The notes: generated from the letters alone by a model not told the origin. 64,000 nt of DNA from Quatrionicoccus australiensis (GCF_020510425.1 NZ_JAHBAH010000001.1:3701001-3765000); one strand, 5' to 3'. Counted from the first letter of the stretch, positions 35,885 to 46,196 are shown. Made by a program: numbers and translations.

Positions 35885-35985
35885 CGATACGTGCGCGAGC
35901 GCAGTCAGAACAAGGCGCACGGCGCCGCCGCATAGCAGCGCTATGCAAGGTGCCGTGCAACGCAGTTATGACAAGCGCAGCCACG
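35885..35985. repeat. Imperfect palindromic intergenic element
   Basis: A roughly 100-bp stretch between lysS and the next gene with a central hairpin GCATAGC-AGC-GCTATGC. The outer arms pair imperfectly (GCACGGC.CC left, complement GCACGGC.CC right; GTCAgAAC outer left versus GTTATGAC outer right). It has the look of dispersed REP-like palindromes of betaproteobacterial genomes. This is the only copy in the window. No T-run, so it is not a plain terminator, although it may act at the lysS 3' end. Confidence 0.5.
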
Positions 35986-35987
35986 TA

Positions 35988-37493
35988 TCACTCGGGGCGC
36001 ATGGAGGGGAAAAGGATGACATCGCGAATCGCCGCTGCATCCGTCAGCAGCATGATCAACCGGTCAATCCCGATGCCGCAGCCGCCGGTCGGGGGCAGCC
36101 CGTATTCCAGCGCGCGGATGAAATCGGCGTCGTAATACATCGCCTCCTCATCCCCCGCATCCTTGGCCTTCATCTGCTCATGGAAACGTGCTGCCTGGTC
36201 TTCCGCATCATTCAACTCGGAGAAGCCATTGGCAATCTCACGCCCAACGATGAACAACTCGAAGCGCTCGGTAATTTCCGGATTGGTATCGGAAGCACGC
36301 GCCAGCGGCGAGACTTCGACCGGGTAGTCGATGATGAAGGTCGGTTCCCAGCACTGGGCTTCGGCGCAGGCTTCGAACAACTGCAGTTGCAGGCTGCCCA
36401 GACCGCCCGGCTTGACCTTCTCGCCGAAGGCGTTGATCTTGGTCTTGAGGAATTCGGCATCGGCCAGCTCGGCATCGGAGAATTCCGGATGTTCGCGCTG
36501 GATCGCCTGGTTGATGGTCAGGCGATGGAAAGGCTTGGACAGGTCGAGTTCGCGGCCCTGATAGACGAAGACTTCCTTGCCCAGCGCTTCGCGCGCGGCG
36601 TGACGGAGCAGGCCTTCGGTGAAGTCCATCAGCGTGTGGTAGTTCGCATACGCCTCGTAGAACTCCATCATCGTGAATTCGGGGTTGTGGCGCGGGCTGA
36701 GACCTTCGTTACGGAAGTTGCGGTTGATTTCGAAGACCTTCTCGAAGCCGCCGACGACCAGGCGCTTGAGGTAAAGCTCCGGCGCGATGCGCAGGAACTG
36801 CTGCATATCGAGCGCGTTGTGATGCGTGATGAAGGGCTTGGCCGAAGCGCCGCCCGGGATCGGGTGCATCATCGGCGTTTCGACTTCCATGAAGCCGTGG
36901 CCGGTCATGTAATTGCGGATCGACGAGACGATGGCGGAACGGGCGCGGAAGGTGAAGCGCGTTTCCTCGTTCATGATCAGGTCGACGTAGCGCTGGCGAT
37001 ACTTCATTTCCTGGTCGGCCAGGCCGTGGAACTTGTCCGGCAGCGGGCGCAGCGACTTGGTCAGCAGACGGATCTCGCTGGCCTGGATCGACAGTTCGCC
37101 GGTCTTGGTCTTCATCAGCGTACCGACGACACCGACGATGTCGCCCAAGTCCCAGCCCTTGAAGGCGGCATAGACGTCTTCGCCGACCTTGTCGCGTGCG
37201 ACATAGAGCTGGATGCGGCCGGACAGGTCCTGCACCGTGGCAAACGAGGCCTTGCCCATGACGCGCTTCAACATCATGCGACCGGCAACCTTGACCTCGA
37301 CCGGCATGCCTTCGAGTTCTTCGGCAGATTTTTCGCCGTAGCCATCATGCAGCTTCTGCGCGGTGTTCTCGCGCTGGAAGTCGTTCGGGAAGGCGGCACC
37401 CGTCTTGCGCCATTCGGCCAGTTTGGCGCGACGCTCGGCGATGAGCTGGTTTTCGTCTTGCTGGACCGGGGCTTGCTGTTCGGCGTTGGACAT
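35988..37493 (-). CDS. lysS: Lysyl-tRNA synthetase, class II
   Basis: 501 residues. The N-terminal OB-fold anticodon-binding domain (about 60-180, [24 protein letters not shown]) precedes the class II catalytic core with motif 1 ([21 protein letters not shown]), motif 2 ([20 protein letters not shown]) and motif 3 ([15 protein letters not shown]). It lies downstream of parC, separated by a G-tract and a hairpin. Confidence 0.97.
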   Translation of the reverse strand: MSNAEQQAPVQQDENQLIAERRAKLAEWRKTGAAFPNDFQRENTAQKLHDGYGEKSAEELEGMPVEVKVAGRMMLKRVMGKASFATVQDLSGRIQLYVARDKVGEDVYAAFKGWDLGDIVGVVGTLMKTKTGELSIQASEIRLLTKSLRPLPDKFHGLADQEMKYRQRYVDLIMNEETRFTFRARSAIVSSIRNYMTGHGFMEVETPMMHPIPGGASAKPFITHHNALDMQQFLRIAPELYLKRLVVGGFEKVFEINRNFRNEGLSPRHNPEFTMMEFYEAYANYHTLMDFTEGLLRHAAREALGKEVFVYQGRELDLSKPFHRLTINQAIQREHPEFSDAELADAEFLKTKINAFGEKVKPGGLGSLQLQLFEACAEAQCWEPTFIIDYPVEVSPLARASDTNPEITERFELFIVGREIANGFSELNDAEDQAARFHEQMKAKDAGDEEAMYYDADFIRALEYGLPPTGGCGIGIDRLIMLLTDAAAIRDVILFPSMRPE

Positions 37494-37624
37494 GAAAAAT
37501 CCTTGGAAATGAGGTTGCTGCGGGGCAAAAGCCTGGAACCCTGAATTTTCGCCGATTCAGGGGGGGGGAACAAGCTGGACAGGGCATTTTTGCCCTGTTT
37601 TTTACGTTGACCGGCGGGCGCAGC

Positions 37625-40042
37625 CTACTTGCGCGCGGCGCGTACCAGCTTGCCTTTGCCGCCGCGATTGCCACGGCAGATTTCCAGGCGTTCGCCCTTG
37701 AGCTTGGCGGCGGCGCCATCGACGACCGGAATGATGTCGTCGAGCGCGGTCTTGCCCGGCGCGGCGTCAATCAGCTTGAGGCCGCGGCCCTTGGCGAGCA
37801 GGCGGACTTCCTCGATGTTGAAGACGAGGGCGCGGCCATCCCTGGTAGTGCAGGCGATTTCGCCTTCACTCGGGGCCGGCATGAAGACGGCCGGAGTTTC
37901 GCCTTCGCCCAGGGTCAGGAAAGCCTTGCCGGCCTTGCCGCGCGACATGAAATCCTCACCCTTGCAGCGGAAGCCGTAGCCGCCGTCGGCAGCCACCAGG
38001 TAGAGCACCTCGTTCTTGACGGCTAGCGCCAGGCAGGGCTTGCCGCCATCCTGGAAGTCGGCCAGCGAGGTGGCCGGGATGCCGTCGCCCTTGCCGCCGG
38101 GAATGTCGGAGGCGGGGATCGAGTAAGCGCGGCCGTTGGAATCGAGCAAAATCAGGTGGTCGACCGTACGACAGGGCAGACAGGCGAGCAGGCTGTCGCC
38201 GGAGCGGAAAGTCAGTTGCGTCGGGTCGATGTTGTGGCCCTGGCGCGAGCGCAGCCAGCCGTGTTTCGAGACGATCAGCGTGGTCGGCTCGTCGACGATG
38301 GAGACCGTCTTGGCGTCCGACATGGTGACCTTGGCGTCGGCCTCGATCAGGGTGCGGCGCTCGTCGCCGTATTTCTTCGCGTCGGCCTCGATCTCGGCGG
38401 CGACGCAGGCGCGCAGCGCCGGTTCGGAGTCGAGCAGGTGATTGAGGCCCTTGGCTTCTTCACGCAGCTTGGCGAGTTCCTCGCCGATCTTGATGCCTTC
38501 CAGCCGGGCCAGTTGGCGCAGGCGGATTTCGAGGATGTCTTCGGCCTGGATCTCGGACAGCTTGAAATGCGCGATGAGGTCGGCCTTGGGGTCGTCCGAT
38601 TCGCGGATGACCTTGATCACCTTGTCGATATCGAGCAGAACCGCGAGCCGGCCTTCGAGGATGTGGATGCGCTTTTCGGCGGCGGTCAGGCGATGCCGCG
38701 TGCGGCGTTCGACGGTGGCCAGGCGGAAGCGGCACCATTCGGCGATCATGCTGTACAGCGAGGCCTGGCGCGGCGTGCCGGTGACGCCGAGGACGGTCAG
38801 ATTGATCGAGGCGTTGGTTTCCAGGCTGGTGTGGGCGAGCAGCATGCGGATCAGGTCGTCCTGACCCTGGCGCGAACTGGCCGGCTCGATGACCAGGCGC
38901 ACGGCGTGTTCCTTGCCCGACTCGTCGCGCACGCCGGATTCGGAAATGGACGACAGGAAGGCGGCCTTGAGATTGAGCTGTTCCGGCGTGAATACCTTTT
39001 TGCCGGCCTTTTCCTTGGCGACCGGGTTGGAGCAGGCTTCGATTTCCGACATCACCGCGGCGGTGGAAACGCCCGGCGGCAGTTCGGTGATGACCAGCTT
39101 CCACTGGCCGCGCGCCAGGTTCTCGATTTTCCACTTGGCGCGCACGCGCAGGCTGCCGCGGCCGCTCTTGTAGGTGGCGGCGATTTCCTCGGGCGAGGAA
39201 ATGATCTGGGCACCGCCCGGGTAATCGGGGCCGGGAATCAGCGCCAGGACTTCGTCTTCGCTGAAATCCGGGTTTTTGACGAGGTTGACCGCTGCGGCGG
39301 CGACTTCGCGCAGGTTGTGCGCCGGGATTTCGGTGGCCATGCCGACCGCGATGCCGGACGCGCCATTGAGCAGGCAGAAGGGCAAACGCGCCGGCAACAG
39401 CGCCGGTTCGTCGTTGGCGCCGTCGTAGTTGGGCTTCCAGTCGACCGTGCCTTCGTCGAGTTCGGCGAGCAACAGTTCGGCAATCGGTGTCAGGCGGGCT
39501 TCGGTGTAGCGCATGGCGGCGGCGTTGTCGCCGTCGCGCGAGCCGAAATTGCCCTGGCCGTCGACGATCGGGTAGCGCAGGCTCCAGTCCTGGGCCATGC
39601 GGACCATCGCGTCATAGACCGAGGAATCGCCGTGCGGGTGATATTTACCGATCACGTCGCCGACGACGCGCGCCGATTTGACGTGGCGCGGGCTCTTGTA
39701 CAGGCCCATCCGGTGCATGGCGTAGAGAATGCGGCGCTGCACCGGCTTCTGGCCGTCGGCGGCGGAGGGCAGGGCGCGGCCGGTGACGACGCTCATCGCG
39801 TATTCGAGATAGCGGCGGGCGGCGTAGTCGGCGGGCGATGCAATGTCGTCGGCCGGGCCGGAGGCCGACGGTGGCAGTGCCGGCGGTACGGTCAACCCGC
39901 TGTCGGGCGGCAAATCGGGCAGATCGGCGGGCGCCGGCTCAGCCGTGGCAAGGGGTTGCGCTGCGGCCTCGGCGGCGACGGTTTGCGTTTCGCCGGCCGC
40001 CGCTTTGGCGCTGGCATCGAAGAGATTGAGCTGGTCGGTCAT
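37625..40042 (-). CDS. parC: DNA topoisomerase IV subunit A
   Basis: About 805 residues. The type IIA cleavage core has the catalytic Tyr in [19 protein letters not shown], with [12 protein letters not shown] and [22 protein letters not shown]. The C-terminal beta-pinwheel is divergent and shorter than in GyrA (about 610-800), with no clear GyrA box, which supports ParC. It carries an N-terminal extension of about 70 residues rich in Ala/Pro before the core. The start at 40042 is preferred; an in-frame ATG exists at 40087. Confidence 0.94.
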   Translation of the reverse strand: MTDQLNLFDASAKAAAGETQTVAAEAAAQPLATAEPAPADLPDLPPDSGLTVPPALPPSASGPADDIASPADYAARRYLEYAMSVVTGRALPSAADGQKPVQRRILYAMHRMGLYKSPRHVKSARVVGDVIGKYHPHGDSSVYDAMVRMAQDWSLRYPIVDGQGNFGSRDGDNAAAMRYTEARLTPIAELLLAELDEGTVDWKPNYDGANDEPALLPARLPFCLLNGASGIAVGMATEIPAHNLREVAAAAVNLVKNPDFSEDEVLALIPGPDYPGGAQIISSPEEIAATYKSGRGSLRVRAKWKIENLARGQWKLVITELPPGVSTAAVMSEIEACSNPVAKEKAGKKVFTPEQLNLKAAFLSSISESGVRDESGKEHAVRLVIEPASSRQGQDDLIRMLLAHTSLETNASINLTVLGVTGTPRQASLYSMIAEWCRFRLATVERRTRHRLTAAEKRIHILEGRLAVLLDIDKVIKVIRESDDPKADLIAHFKLSEIQAEDILEIRLRQLARLEGIKIGEELAKLREEAKGLNHLLDSEPALRACVAAEIEADAKKYGDERRTLIEADAKVTMSDAKTVSIVDEPTTLIVSKHGWLRSRQGHNIDPTQLTFRSGDSLLACLPCRTVDHLILLDSNGRAYSIPASDIPGGKGDGIPATSLADFQDGGKPCLALAVKNEVLYLVAADGGYGFRCKGEDFMSRGKAGKAFLTLGEGETPAVFMPAPSEGEIACTTRDGRALVFNIEEVRLLAKGRGLKLIDAAPGKTALDDIIPVVDGAAAKLKGERLEICRGNRGGKGKLVRAARK

Positions 40043-40190
40043 GGTGTTGCGGCAAATCCTGAATCGAGTCGGGCGCAAATTTATCATAGGGTGGCGGGCG
40101 GCAAGGGCAATTCCGCCGGCTGGACGACGGCGGCATTGGTTTGGTGGCGTTCCGCTTGTTCAGCTGCTTCGATGTTGTTTGTTGTTTAAA

Positions 40191-40328
40191 GATCCAAAAT
40201 TAGTCTTTTAAATCTTGAATATGCGGTTAACGATCTAAAATAAGACTATTGTTTCTTGTATTCGATTTGTGAACTAAAATTAGTCCGTAAGGCTGTCTAA
40301 TTGAATTTAATGATCTAAAAATAGGCTA
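40191..40328 (+). promoter_or_regulatory. Four phased direct repeats upstream of hipB
   Basis: GATCCAAAATTAGTC (40191), GATCTAAAATAAGAC (40232), GAACTAAAATTAGTC (40271) and GATCTAAAAATAGGC (40312), with consensus GATCtAAAATtAGtC. They start 41, 39 and 41 bp apart, about four helical turns, in an AT-rich stretch unlike the surrounding DNA. The last copy runs to within a base or two of the hipB ATG. Most likely this is the operator of the antitoxin or antitoxin-toxin complex, arranged on one face of the helix. Confidence 0.7.
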
Positions 40329-40660
40329 TGGATATCTATCGGATGACCAACGATGAGCTGGCCGCGCAACTGGCCGCCAGCCTCAAGGCCTGGCGCGTTT
40401 CGCCCAACGGTGCGGCGCTGACCCAGGCCGACCTGGCGCAGAAGAGCGGCATCGGCCTGACGCCGTTGAAGCGCTTCGAGAAAACCGGCGCCATCACGCT
40501 GCGCAACCTGATCGCCATCCTGCGCGCGCTGGATCTGCTCGACGGCCTGCAGAATCTCGTGCCCGACGCCGACAGTCCGAGCCCGCTCGACGTGCTGGCT
40601 GCGGCGCAGAAAAAATCGGCACGGGTCCGCCAGCGCGCGCCGCGCTCGCATAAGGCGTAA
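40328..40660 (+). CDS. HipB-like XRE-family antitoxin / regulator
   Basis: 110 residues with one Cro/C1-type helix-turn-helix (about 30-70: LTQADLAQKSGIGLTPLKRFE ... LIAILRALDLLDGL) and a basic disordered tail (KKSARVRQRAPRSHKA). It is predicted to neutralise the HipA-like kinase and to bind the upstream repeats. The ATG at 40328 has no good ribosome site; an alternative is 40343. The kinase gene starts 2 bp after its stop. Confidence 0.88.
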   Translation: MDIYRMTNDELAAQLAASLKAWRVSPNGAALTQADLAQKSGIGLTPLKRFEKTGAITLRNLIAILRALDLLDGLQNLVPDADSPSPLDVLAAAQKKSARVRQRAPRSHKA

Positions 40661-40662
40661 AT

Positions 40663-41943
40663 ATGGACGACATCCGTGCCGTTCAGGTCAATATATGGGG
40701 CCAGTTCGCCGGTGCCGTCGCGCCGCTGCGCAACAAGCCCGGCTATTACGAATTCAGCTACGCGCCGGAATTTGCCAAGCGCGGGCTGGAGCTGTCGCCC
40801 ATCCTGATGCCACTCAAGGCGAAGCGGCGTTTCAGCTTTCCGGCGCTGGCCCGGGAAACTTTCCACGGTCTGCCCGGCCTGCTCGCCGATGCGCTGCCTG
40901 ACAAGTTCGGCAATGCGCTGATCGACGAATACCTGGCCCGGCGTGGCATCCTGCCCGGTGACATCACTACTCTGCAACGCCTGCTTTACGTTGGGCGGCG
41001 CAGCATGGGCGCGCTCGAATTCGAGCCGGCCGAAAAGGCCTTGCGCGGCGCCGCGGCCAGCTTGCCGCTCGATATGGCGCACCTGGTCGAGGATGCGCGG
41101 CGGGCGCTCAAGGGCGAGTTTTCCAGCATCGCCCAGGACATCATCGACATCGGCAGTTCGGCCGGCGGGGCGCGCGCCAAGGCGGTGATCGGCTGGAACC
41201 GCCAGACCAACCAGGTGGTGTCCGGACAATTCGACGTACCCGATGGCTTCGAGCACTGGTTGCTCAAGTTTGATGTCGGCGGCGACGGCGAACTCGGCAC
41301 CACGGCCGGTTTCGGCCGCATCGAATACGCGCACGCGCTGATGGCCGCGGCGGCCGGCATCGAGATGAGCGAATGCCGCCTGCTCGAAGAGGGCGGCCGG
41401 GCGCATTTCATGACCAAACGCTTCGACCGCGACGGCAACGCCAAGCTGCACGCCCAGTCGCTGTGCGGCCTGCTGCATCTCGATTTCAACATGCCCTACG
41501 TGCATGGCTACGAGCAATGCCTGCGCAGCGTGCTTGGCCTGCGCCTTGGCGCCGATGCGCTGGAACAGGCCTGGGCGCGTTGTGCCTTCAACGTCGCCAT
41601 CGTCAATTGCGACGACCACACCAAGAATTTCGGTTTCCTGATGGACAGCGCCGGCCAGTGGCGGCTTGCCCCGGCCTACGACACCTGCTTTGCACACAAT
41701 CCGGGCGCCGGCAAATGGACGCGCCAGCACCAGATGCAGGTCGGTGGCAAGACCTGGGACATCGGCGTCGACGATCTGCTGGCGCTTGCCAAGACCTACG
41801 ACATCCGCCGCGCCCGCGAACGTTTGCAGCAGATCCGCGAGGCCGTCGCCCGCTGGCCGGAGTTCGCCGCAACGGCTGGTGTGGCCGAGGCGGAAGTCCG
41901 CAAGATCGCGGCCTTGCAGCCGGCGTGGGCGAAAGAGGTTTAG
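40663..41943 (+). CDS. HipA-like serine/threonine kinase toxin
   Basis: 426-residue HipA-family protein. The N-terminal HipA_N part (about 1-110, LPDKFGNALIDEYLARRG) is followed by SSAGGARAKAVI, the nucleotide-loop motif, and the catalytic core NCDDHTKNFGFL with LAPAYD as the metal-binding Asp motif. Known HipA kinases phosphorylate glutamyl- or tryptophanyl-tRNA synthetases and induce dormancy; the target here is unknown. The motif set appears complete, so it should be active. It forms an operon with hipB. Confidence 0.9.
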   Translation: MDDIRAVQVNIWGQFAGAVAPLRNKPGYYEFSYAPEFAKRGLELSPILMPLKAKRRFSFPALARETFHGLPGLLADALPDKFGNALIDEYLARRGILPGDITTLQRLLYVGRRSMGALEFEPAEKALRGAAASLPLDMAHLVEDARRALKGEFSSIAQDIIDIGSSAGGARAKAVIGWNRQTNQVVSGQFDVPDGFEHWLLKFDVGGDGELGTTAGFGRIEYAHALMAAAAGIEMSECRLLEEGGRAHFMTKRFDRDGNAKLHAQSLCGLLHLDFNMPYVHGYEQCLRSVLGLRLGADALEQAWARCAFNVAIVNCDDHTKNFGFLMDSAGQWRLAPAYDTCFAHNPGAGKWTRQHQMQVGGKTWDIGVDDLLALAKTYDIRRARERLQQIREAVARWPEFAATAGVAEAEVRKIAALQPAWAKEV

Positions 41944-42100
41944 CTGCAGGAGGAAGATGTCGTGAGCCAGTCAATTGATCGGCGGGTGTGCTTTGACAAG
42001 GGCAGGGGCGGCATTTGTCCTCTGTGTTAACAAGCCGCTGGACGGACCCGCCCGGACTTGCTATTAGTATTCCTTCGGAATGTCCTGGTCAGGTTGAATC

Positions 42101-44794
42101 ATGGAACACACCGGCATGCAGATCGCCCGCCTCGCACCGGCCGAGGCGCTGGCAGCACTGGACAGCAGCGCGGCGGGGCTGGGTGGTGCGGAAGCGGCGC
42201 GTCGCCTCGGCGAATTCGGCGCCAACCGGGTGGCCGCGGCGGCGCGCCAGCCGGCCTGGCTGAGCCTGCTCGGCGAGTTCATCCATTTCTTCGCGTTGAT
42301 CCTCTGGCTGGCTGCCGGGCTGGCCTTCACCGCCGCCTGGATGCAGCCGGGCGAAGGCATGTTCGAGCTCGGCCTGGCCATCGTCGGCGTGATCCTGATC
42401 AACGGCGGTTTTTCCTTCTGGCAGAGCTATCGCGCCGAGCAGGCGCTGGCTGCGCTGGAAAAACTGCTGCCGCAGCAGGTCAAGGTGCGGCGCGACGGCC
42501 GCGAGCAGGACATTGCCGCCGACCAACTGGTGCCCGGTGACATTTTGCTGCTCGCCGAAGGCGCCAAGGTGCCGGCTGATTGCCGGCTGATCGAAAGCTG
42601 GAGCCTGCGCGTCAACCTGGCGACGCTGACCGGCGAAACCTATCCCAAGGCGCGCAGCGAAGCGGCCGAACCGGCCGGTGCCGTCGATCCGCTGGCCGCC
42701 CACTGCCTGCTGCTGGCCGGCACGCTGGTTGTTTCCGGCGAGGGCAGCGCCGTGGTGTACGCCACCGGCATGCGTACCGAATTCGGCCATATCGCGCACC
42801 TGACGCAAAGCACAGGCGATACCGAGTCGCCGCTGCAGGCCGAGATCCGCCGTGTCTCGCGCCTGCTGGCGCTGCTCGCGCTCGGCCTCGGTGTCGTCTT
42901 CTTTGCGCTTGGTCAGGCGATCGGCCTCAATTTCTGGGTCAATCTGATGTTCGCGATCGGCATCATCGTCGCCAACGTGCCGGAAGGCCTGCTGCCGACG
43001 GTGACCCTGTCGCTCGCGCTGGCGACGCAGCGCATGGCGAAGCGCAATGCGCTGGTCCGCCATCTGCCGGCGGTCGAGACCATGGGCTGCGCGACGGTGA
43101 TCCTGACCGACAAGACCGGCACCCTGACGCAGAACCGCATGGCGGTGCGCGAGTGGTTTGCCGGTGGCCGTCACCATCTCGCAGCCGAACACTGGCCGGC
43201 AGCGCGCGAGCCGCATCTGCGCGCCGTCGCCCGTTTCTGCCACAGCCTCAAGTTTACCGACGGCCAGCCGAGCGGTGACCCGATGGAAGTCGCGCTCTGG
43301 CAGTTTGCCGGCGAATTGCCGATGGACTGGAAATTTGCCGGCGAGATCGCCTTCGACGCCGAGCGGCGCCGCATGTCGGTCTATAGCCGTGCCGCCGACG
43401 GCAGTGGCGTGCTGCTCTGCAAGGGCGCGCCGGAGAACGTGTTGCCGCTGTGCACGACCTGGCTGGCCGGCAATACCTCGCGCCCCTTCGATGCCGAAGC
43501 GCGCGAGGCCTACCGCGTTGCGCACGAAGACTTGGCCAGCCGCGGCCTGCGCGTGCTCGCCTGCGCCTGGAAGCCGCTGGCGGTCGACGCCGCTGCAGAC
43601 GAAGAAAACCTCGCCCTGTGCGGCCTGATCGCGCTCGAGGACCCGCTGCGCCCCGACGTACGCGAAGCGGTCGGGCGCTGCCACACGGCCGGGCTGCGCG
43701 TCATCATGGTCACTGGTGATCATCCGACGACCGGCTTGGCGCTCGGCCGTGAGGCCGACCTGATCCGCGGTGCGACACCGCGCGTGCTGACCGGCGACGA
43801 GGTGCGCCGGATGAGCGCCGCCGAATTGCAGATCGCGCTCGATGCGCCGGAAATCCTCTTCGCCCGCGTCAGCGCCGAGCAGAAGATGCTGATCGTGCAG
43901 GCCCTGCAGGCCAAGGGCGAGATCGTCGCGGTTACCGGCGATGGCGTGAACGATGCGCCGGCGCTGCGTCTGGCCGACATCGGCATCGCCATGGGCCTCT
44001 CGGGTACCGACGTGGCGCGCGAGGCGGCCGACATCGTGCTGCTCGACGACCATTTCGGCACCATCGTCAATGCCATCGAGGAGGGGCGGGCGGTCTATGA
44101 AAACATCCGCAAGTTCATCACCTACATCCTCACCTCGAACATCCCGGAGCTGATTCCCTACCTGGCCTTCGTGCTTTTCCGCATCCCGCTGCCGTTGACC
44201 GTGATCCAGATCCTCGCCGTCGATCTCGGCACCGACATGCTGCCGGCCATCGCGCTCGGCGCCGAAAAGCCGTCGCCCGACATCATGCAGCGCCCACCAC
44301 GCCCGCGCGGCGAACGCCTGCTTTCGGGCGGCCTGCTCGTCCGCGCCTACCTGTTCCTCGGCCCGCTCGAAGCGCTCGGCGCGCTGGCCACCTTCTTCTT
44401 CGTGCTGCACGGCTTCGGCTGGCAGTACGGCGAAACGCTGGCAATCGGCGATCCGCGCTACCTGCAGGCGACCGCCGCCTGCCTGATGGCCATCGTGCTG
44501 GCGCAGATGGTCAATGTCTTCGTCTGCCGCCACCCGCGCCTGCCGGCCTGGCATTTCCCGCTCTTCGAAAACCGCTGGCTGTTGGCCGGCCTGGCCAGCG
44601 AAGTGGCGCTAATGGCGGTGATTCTCTACACGCCCTGGGGTAACAGCCTGTTCGGCACGGCGCCTTTGCCGCTGGCGGTGTTCCTCTACGCCTTGCCCTT
44701 CGCGCTCTTCCTCGGGCTGGCCGAAGAGGCGCGCAAGTGGTTCATCCGGCGCGCTCCGGCGTCTCGCGCAGCCGTTCCGCCAGGAAGTCGATGA
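42101..44794 (+). CDS. P-type cation ATPase, type IIC (Na,K-ATPase-like)
   Basis: 897 residues with all P-type landmarks: TGE actuator motif (TLTGETYP), phosphorylation site DKTGTLTQN (Asp337), KGAPEN in the nucleotide domain, and TGDGVNDAPALR. Membrane motifs resemble eukaryotic Na,K-ATPase alpha more than Ca pumps: VANVPEGLLPTVTLSLAL in M4, LTSNIPELIPY in M5 and VDLGTDMLPAIALGAEKP in M6, keeping the Ser/Glu/Asp ion-site residues. No beta subunit gene is nearby. Ions transported are unproven; Na+/K+ exchange is the inference. Its 3' end overlaps the LysR gene by 53 bp (convergent). Confidence 0.9.
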   Translation: MEHTGMQIARLAPAEALAALDSSAAGLGGAEAARRLGEFGANRVAAAARQPAWLSLLGEFIHFFALILWLAAGLAFTAAWMQPGEGMFELGLAIVGVILINGGFSFWQSYRAEQALAALEKLLPQQVKVRRDGREQDIAADQLVPGDILLLAEGAKVPADCRLIESWSLRVNLATLTGETYPKARSEAAEPAGAVDPLAAHCLLLAGTLVVSGEGSAVVYATGMRTEFGHIAHLTQSTGDTESPLQAEIRRVSRLLALLALGLGVVFFALGQAIGLNFWVNLMFAIGIIVANVPEGLLPTVTLSLALATQRMAKRNALVRHLPAVETMGCATVILTDKTGTLTQNRMAVREWFAGGRHHLAAEHWPAAREPHLRAVARFCHSLKFTDGQPSGDPMEVALWQFAGELPMDWKFAGEIAFDAERRRMSVYSRAADGSGVLLCKGAPENVLPLCTTWLAGNTSRPFDAEAREAYRVAHEDLASRGLRVLACAWKPLAVDAAADEENLALCGLIALEDPLRPDVREAVGRCHTAGLRVIMVTGDHPTTGLALGREADLIRGATPRVLTGDEVRRMSAAELQIALDAPEILFARVSAEQKMLIVQALQAKGEIVAVTGDGVNDAPALRLADIGIAMGLSGTDVAREAADIVLLDDHFGTIVNAIEEGRAVYENIRKFITYILTSNIPELIPYLAFVLFRIPLPLTVIQILAVDLGTDMLPAIALGAEKPSPDIMQRPPRPRGERLLSGGLLVRAYLFLGPLEALGALATFFFVLHGFGWQYGETLAIGDPRYLQATAACLMAIVLAQMVNVFVCRHPRLPAWHFPLFENRWLLAGLASEVALMAVILYTPWGNSLFGTAPLPLAVFLYALPFALFLGLAEEARKWFIRRAPASRAAVPPGSR

Positions 44795-45668
44795 AGACAC
44801 GCGTCTTGGGCGGCAAGTGGGTTTGCGGCAGCCAAAGCGCGTAGGCGGTCTGGCCGAAGGGGCCGACCGGCGACCACTCGGGTAGCAGTGGCACGAGGCG
44901 GCCATCGGCGATCTCGCGGTCCACGGCGTAGTTCCAGACCAGGCCGATGCCCAGGCCGGCCAGCAGCAGGTCGCGCACGACTTCGCTGTTATTGACCACG
45001 ACATTGCTTTTGACCTGCACGCGCGCCTCTTCGCCGGCGCGCTGGAAGCGCCATTCGCTGCCCAGCTCGCGCAGGCCGTAATGCAGGCAGTTGTGGCCGG
45101 CGAGGTCGGCCGGTGTCTCGATTTTGCGGTTTTTCAGGTAGTCGACCGCTGCGCACAGGCGGTAGCGCACCGGCATCAGCGCCTTGGCGACGACCTGTTC
45201 GGGCGGCGTGCGGGTCAGGCGCAGGGCGACGTCGTAGCCTTCCTCGACAAGATCGACGAAGCGGTCGAGCAGGGTCAGTTGCAGCTCGATTTCCGGATAG
45301 CGGGCGAGAAATTCGGGGATCAGCGGCGCCAGGCAGAGCTTGCCGAAAGTCACCGAGGCGGTGACGCGCAGGATGCCGCGCGGCGCCTCGATCAGGCCGG
45401 CAGCGAGGCGGGCGCTCTCGTCGAGCAGGGCGACGCCCTGCGCGGCGCGCTCGTAAAGCACGCGGCCGGCCTCGGTCAGCGACATGGCGCGCGTCGTGCG
45501 CTGCAAGAGGCGCAGTCCGAGCTGCTTTTCCAGGCGATTGATGCGCTTGCTGACCGCCGACTTGGTCAGCCCCATGGCGCGCGCCGCGGATGAAAAGCCC
45601 TGCGTATCGACAACGCGCACGAAAACGGCGAGATCGGAGAGATGGTCGAGCGGGTTAATTGTTTCCAT
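44742..45668 (-). CDS. LysR-family transcriptional regulator
   Basis: 308 residues. N-terminal HTH (LAVFVRVVDTQGFSSAARAMG, KSAVSKRINRLEKQLGLRLLQR) followed by a substrate-binding domain beginning near residue 90 (GILRVTASVTFGKLCLAPLIPEF). It belongs to the CrgA/DsdC-like group by pattern. The start at 45668 fits the domain and leaves a divergent promoter region shared with the tautomerase gene. It probably controls that operon. Confidence 0.93.
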   Translation of the reverse strand: METINPLDHLSDLAVFVRVVDTQGFSSAARAMGLTKSAVSKRINRLEKQLGLRLLQRTTRAMSLTEAGRVLYERAAQGVALLDESARLAAGLIEAPRGILRVTASVTFGKLCLAPLIPEFLARYPEIELQLTLLDRFVDLVEEGYDVALRLTRTPPEQVVAKALMPVRYRLCAAVDYLKNRKIETPADLAGHNCLHYGLRELGSEWRFQRAGEEARVQVKSNVVVNNSEVVRDLLLAGLGIGLVWNYAVDREIADGRLVPLLPEWSPVGPFGQTAYALWLPQTHLPPKTRVFIDFLAERLRETPERAG

Positions 45669-45688
45669 GGAGCAACAAACTGTTGTTC

Positions 45689-45705
45689 GATAGATGGATT
45701 GTATC
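45689..45705. promoter_or_regulatory. Candidate LysR box
   Basis: GATAGATGGATTGTATC has GATA / TATC arms and a T-N11-A core, sitting between lysR and the tautomerase gene. AACAA-N4-TTGTT just to the left is a second inverted repeat. Confidence 0.5.
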
Positions 45706-45755
45706 CACAAAGCCCGGCTGCAATGATGGTGGCGTGCATACCCCAGGAGAAACCC

Positions 45756-46196
45756 ATGCCCTTGATCCAGATCGTCCTCAGCGGCCCGGCCGCCGCGCCG
45801 GCCACCCTCCACGCCCTGCAGCAGGAAACCACCGAACTGATGGCGCGCATCCTGCGCAAGGAAGCGGCGCTGACCGTGGTCAGCGTGACGCAGGCGCCGG
45901 CCGGCAGCCATGCCGTCGGCGGCGCCGCGCTCGCCGCGGCGGCCAGCTTGCAGGCGCTGATTACCGCTGGCAGCAACAGCGACGCGGAAAAGGCGGATTT
46001 CATTTTTGCCGCGCAAGCGATGTTGACCGCTACGCGCACCGCCTGCCCATGGGCCGCGGCTTTTGCCGCGTCGCCGGCGCCGCTCTACGTTGCCTTGCAC
46101 GAACTGCCGGCGACGAGCTGGGGCTACGATGGCCGGACGCAGGCGGCACGCAAGGTGAAGCGCGATGCTGCCCAACAAGCCGGCGGTGCCGCATGA
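45756..46196 (+). CDS. Tautomerase-superfamily protein (4-oxalocrotonate tautomerase-like)
   Basis: 146 residues beginning Met-Pro-Leu-Ile, so Pro1 becomes the catalytic amine after Met removal. The first ~60 residues match a tautomerase subunit (IVLSGPAAAPATLHALQQETT ... SVTQAPAGSHAVGG). A second, diverged half extends to the end. CAGGAG lies seven bases before the ATG. Shares a 4-bp overlap with the hydrolase gene. Substrate unknown. Confidence 0.8.
   Translation: MPLIQIVLSGPAAAPATLHALQQETTELMARILRKEAALTVVSVTQAPAGSHAVGGAALAAAASLQALITAGSNSDAEKADFIFAAQAMLTATRTACPWAAAFAASPAPLYVALHELPATSWGYDGRTQAARKVKRDAAQQAGGAA

Noticed and set aside
37579..37598. ACAGGGCA / TGCCCTGT hairpin with a T-run on the plus strand
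   Set aside because: Both flanking genes (parC, lysS) read on the minus strand, where no T-run follows, so it is not called as a terminator for either gene.
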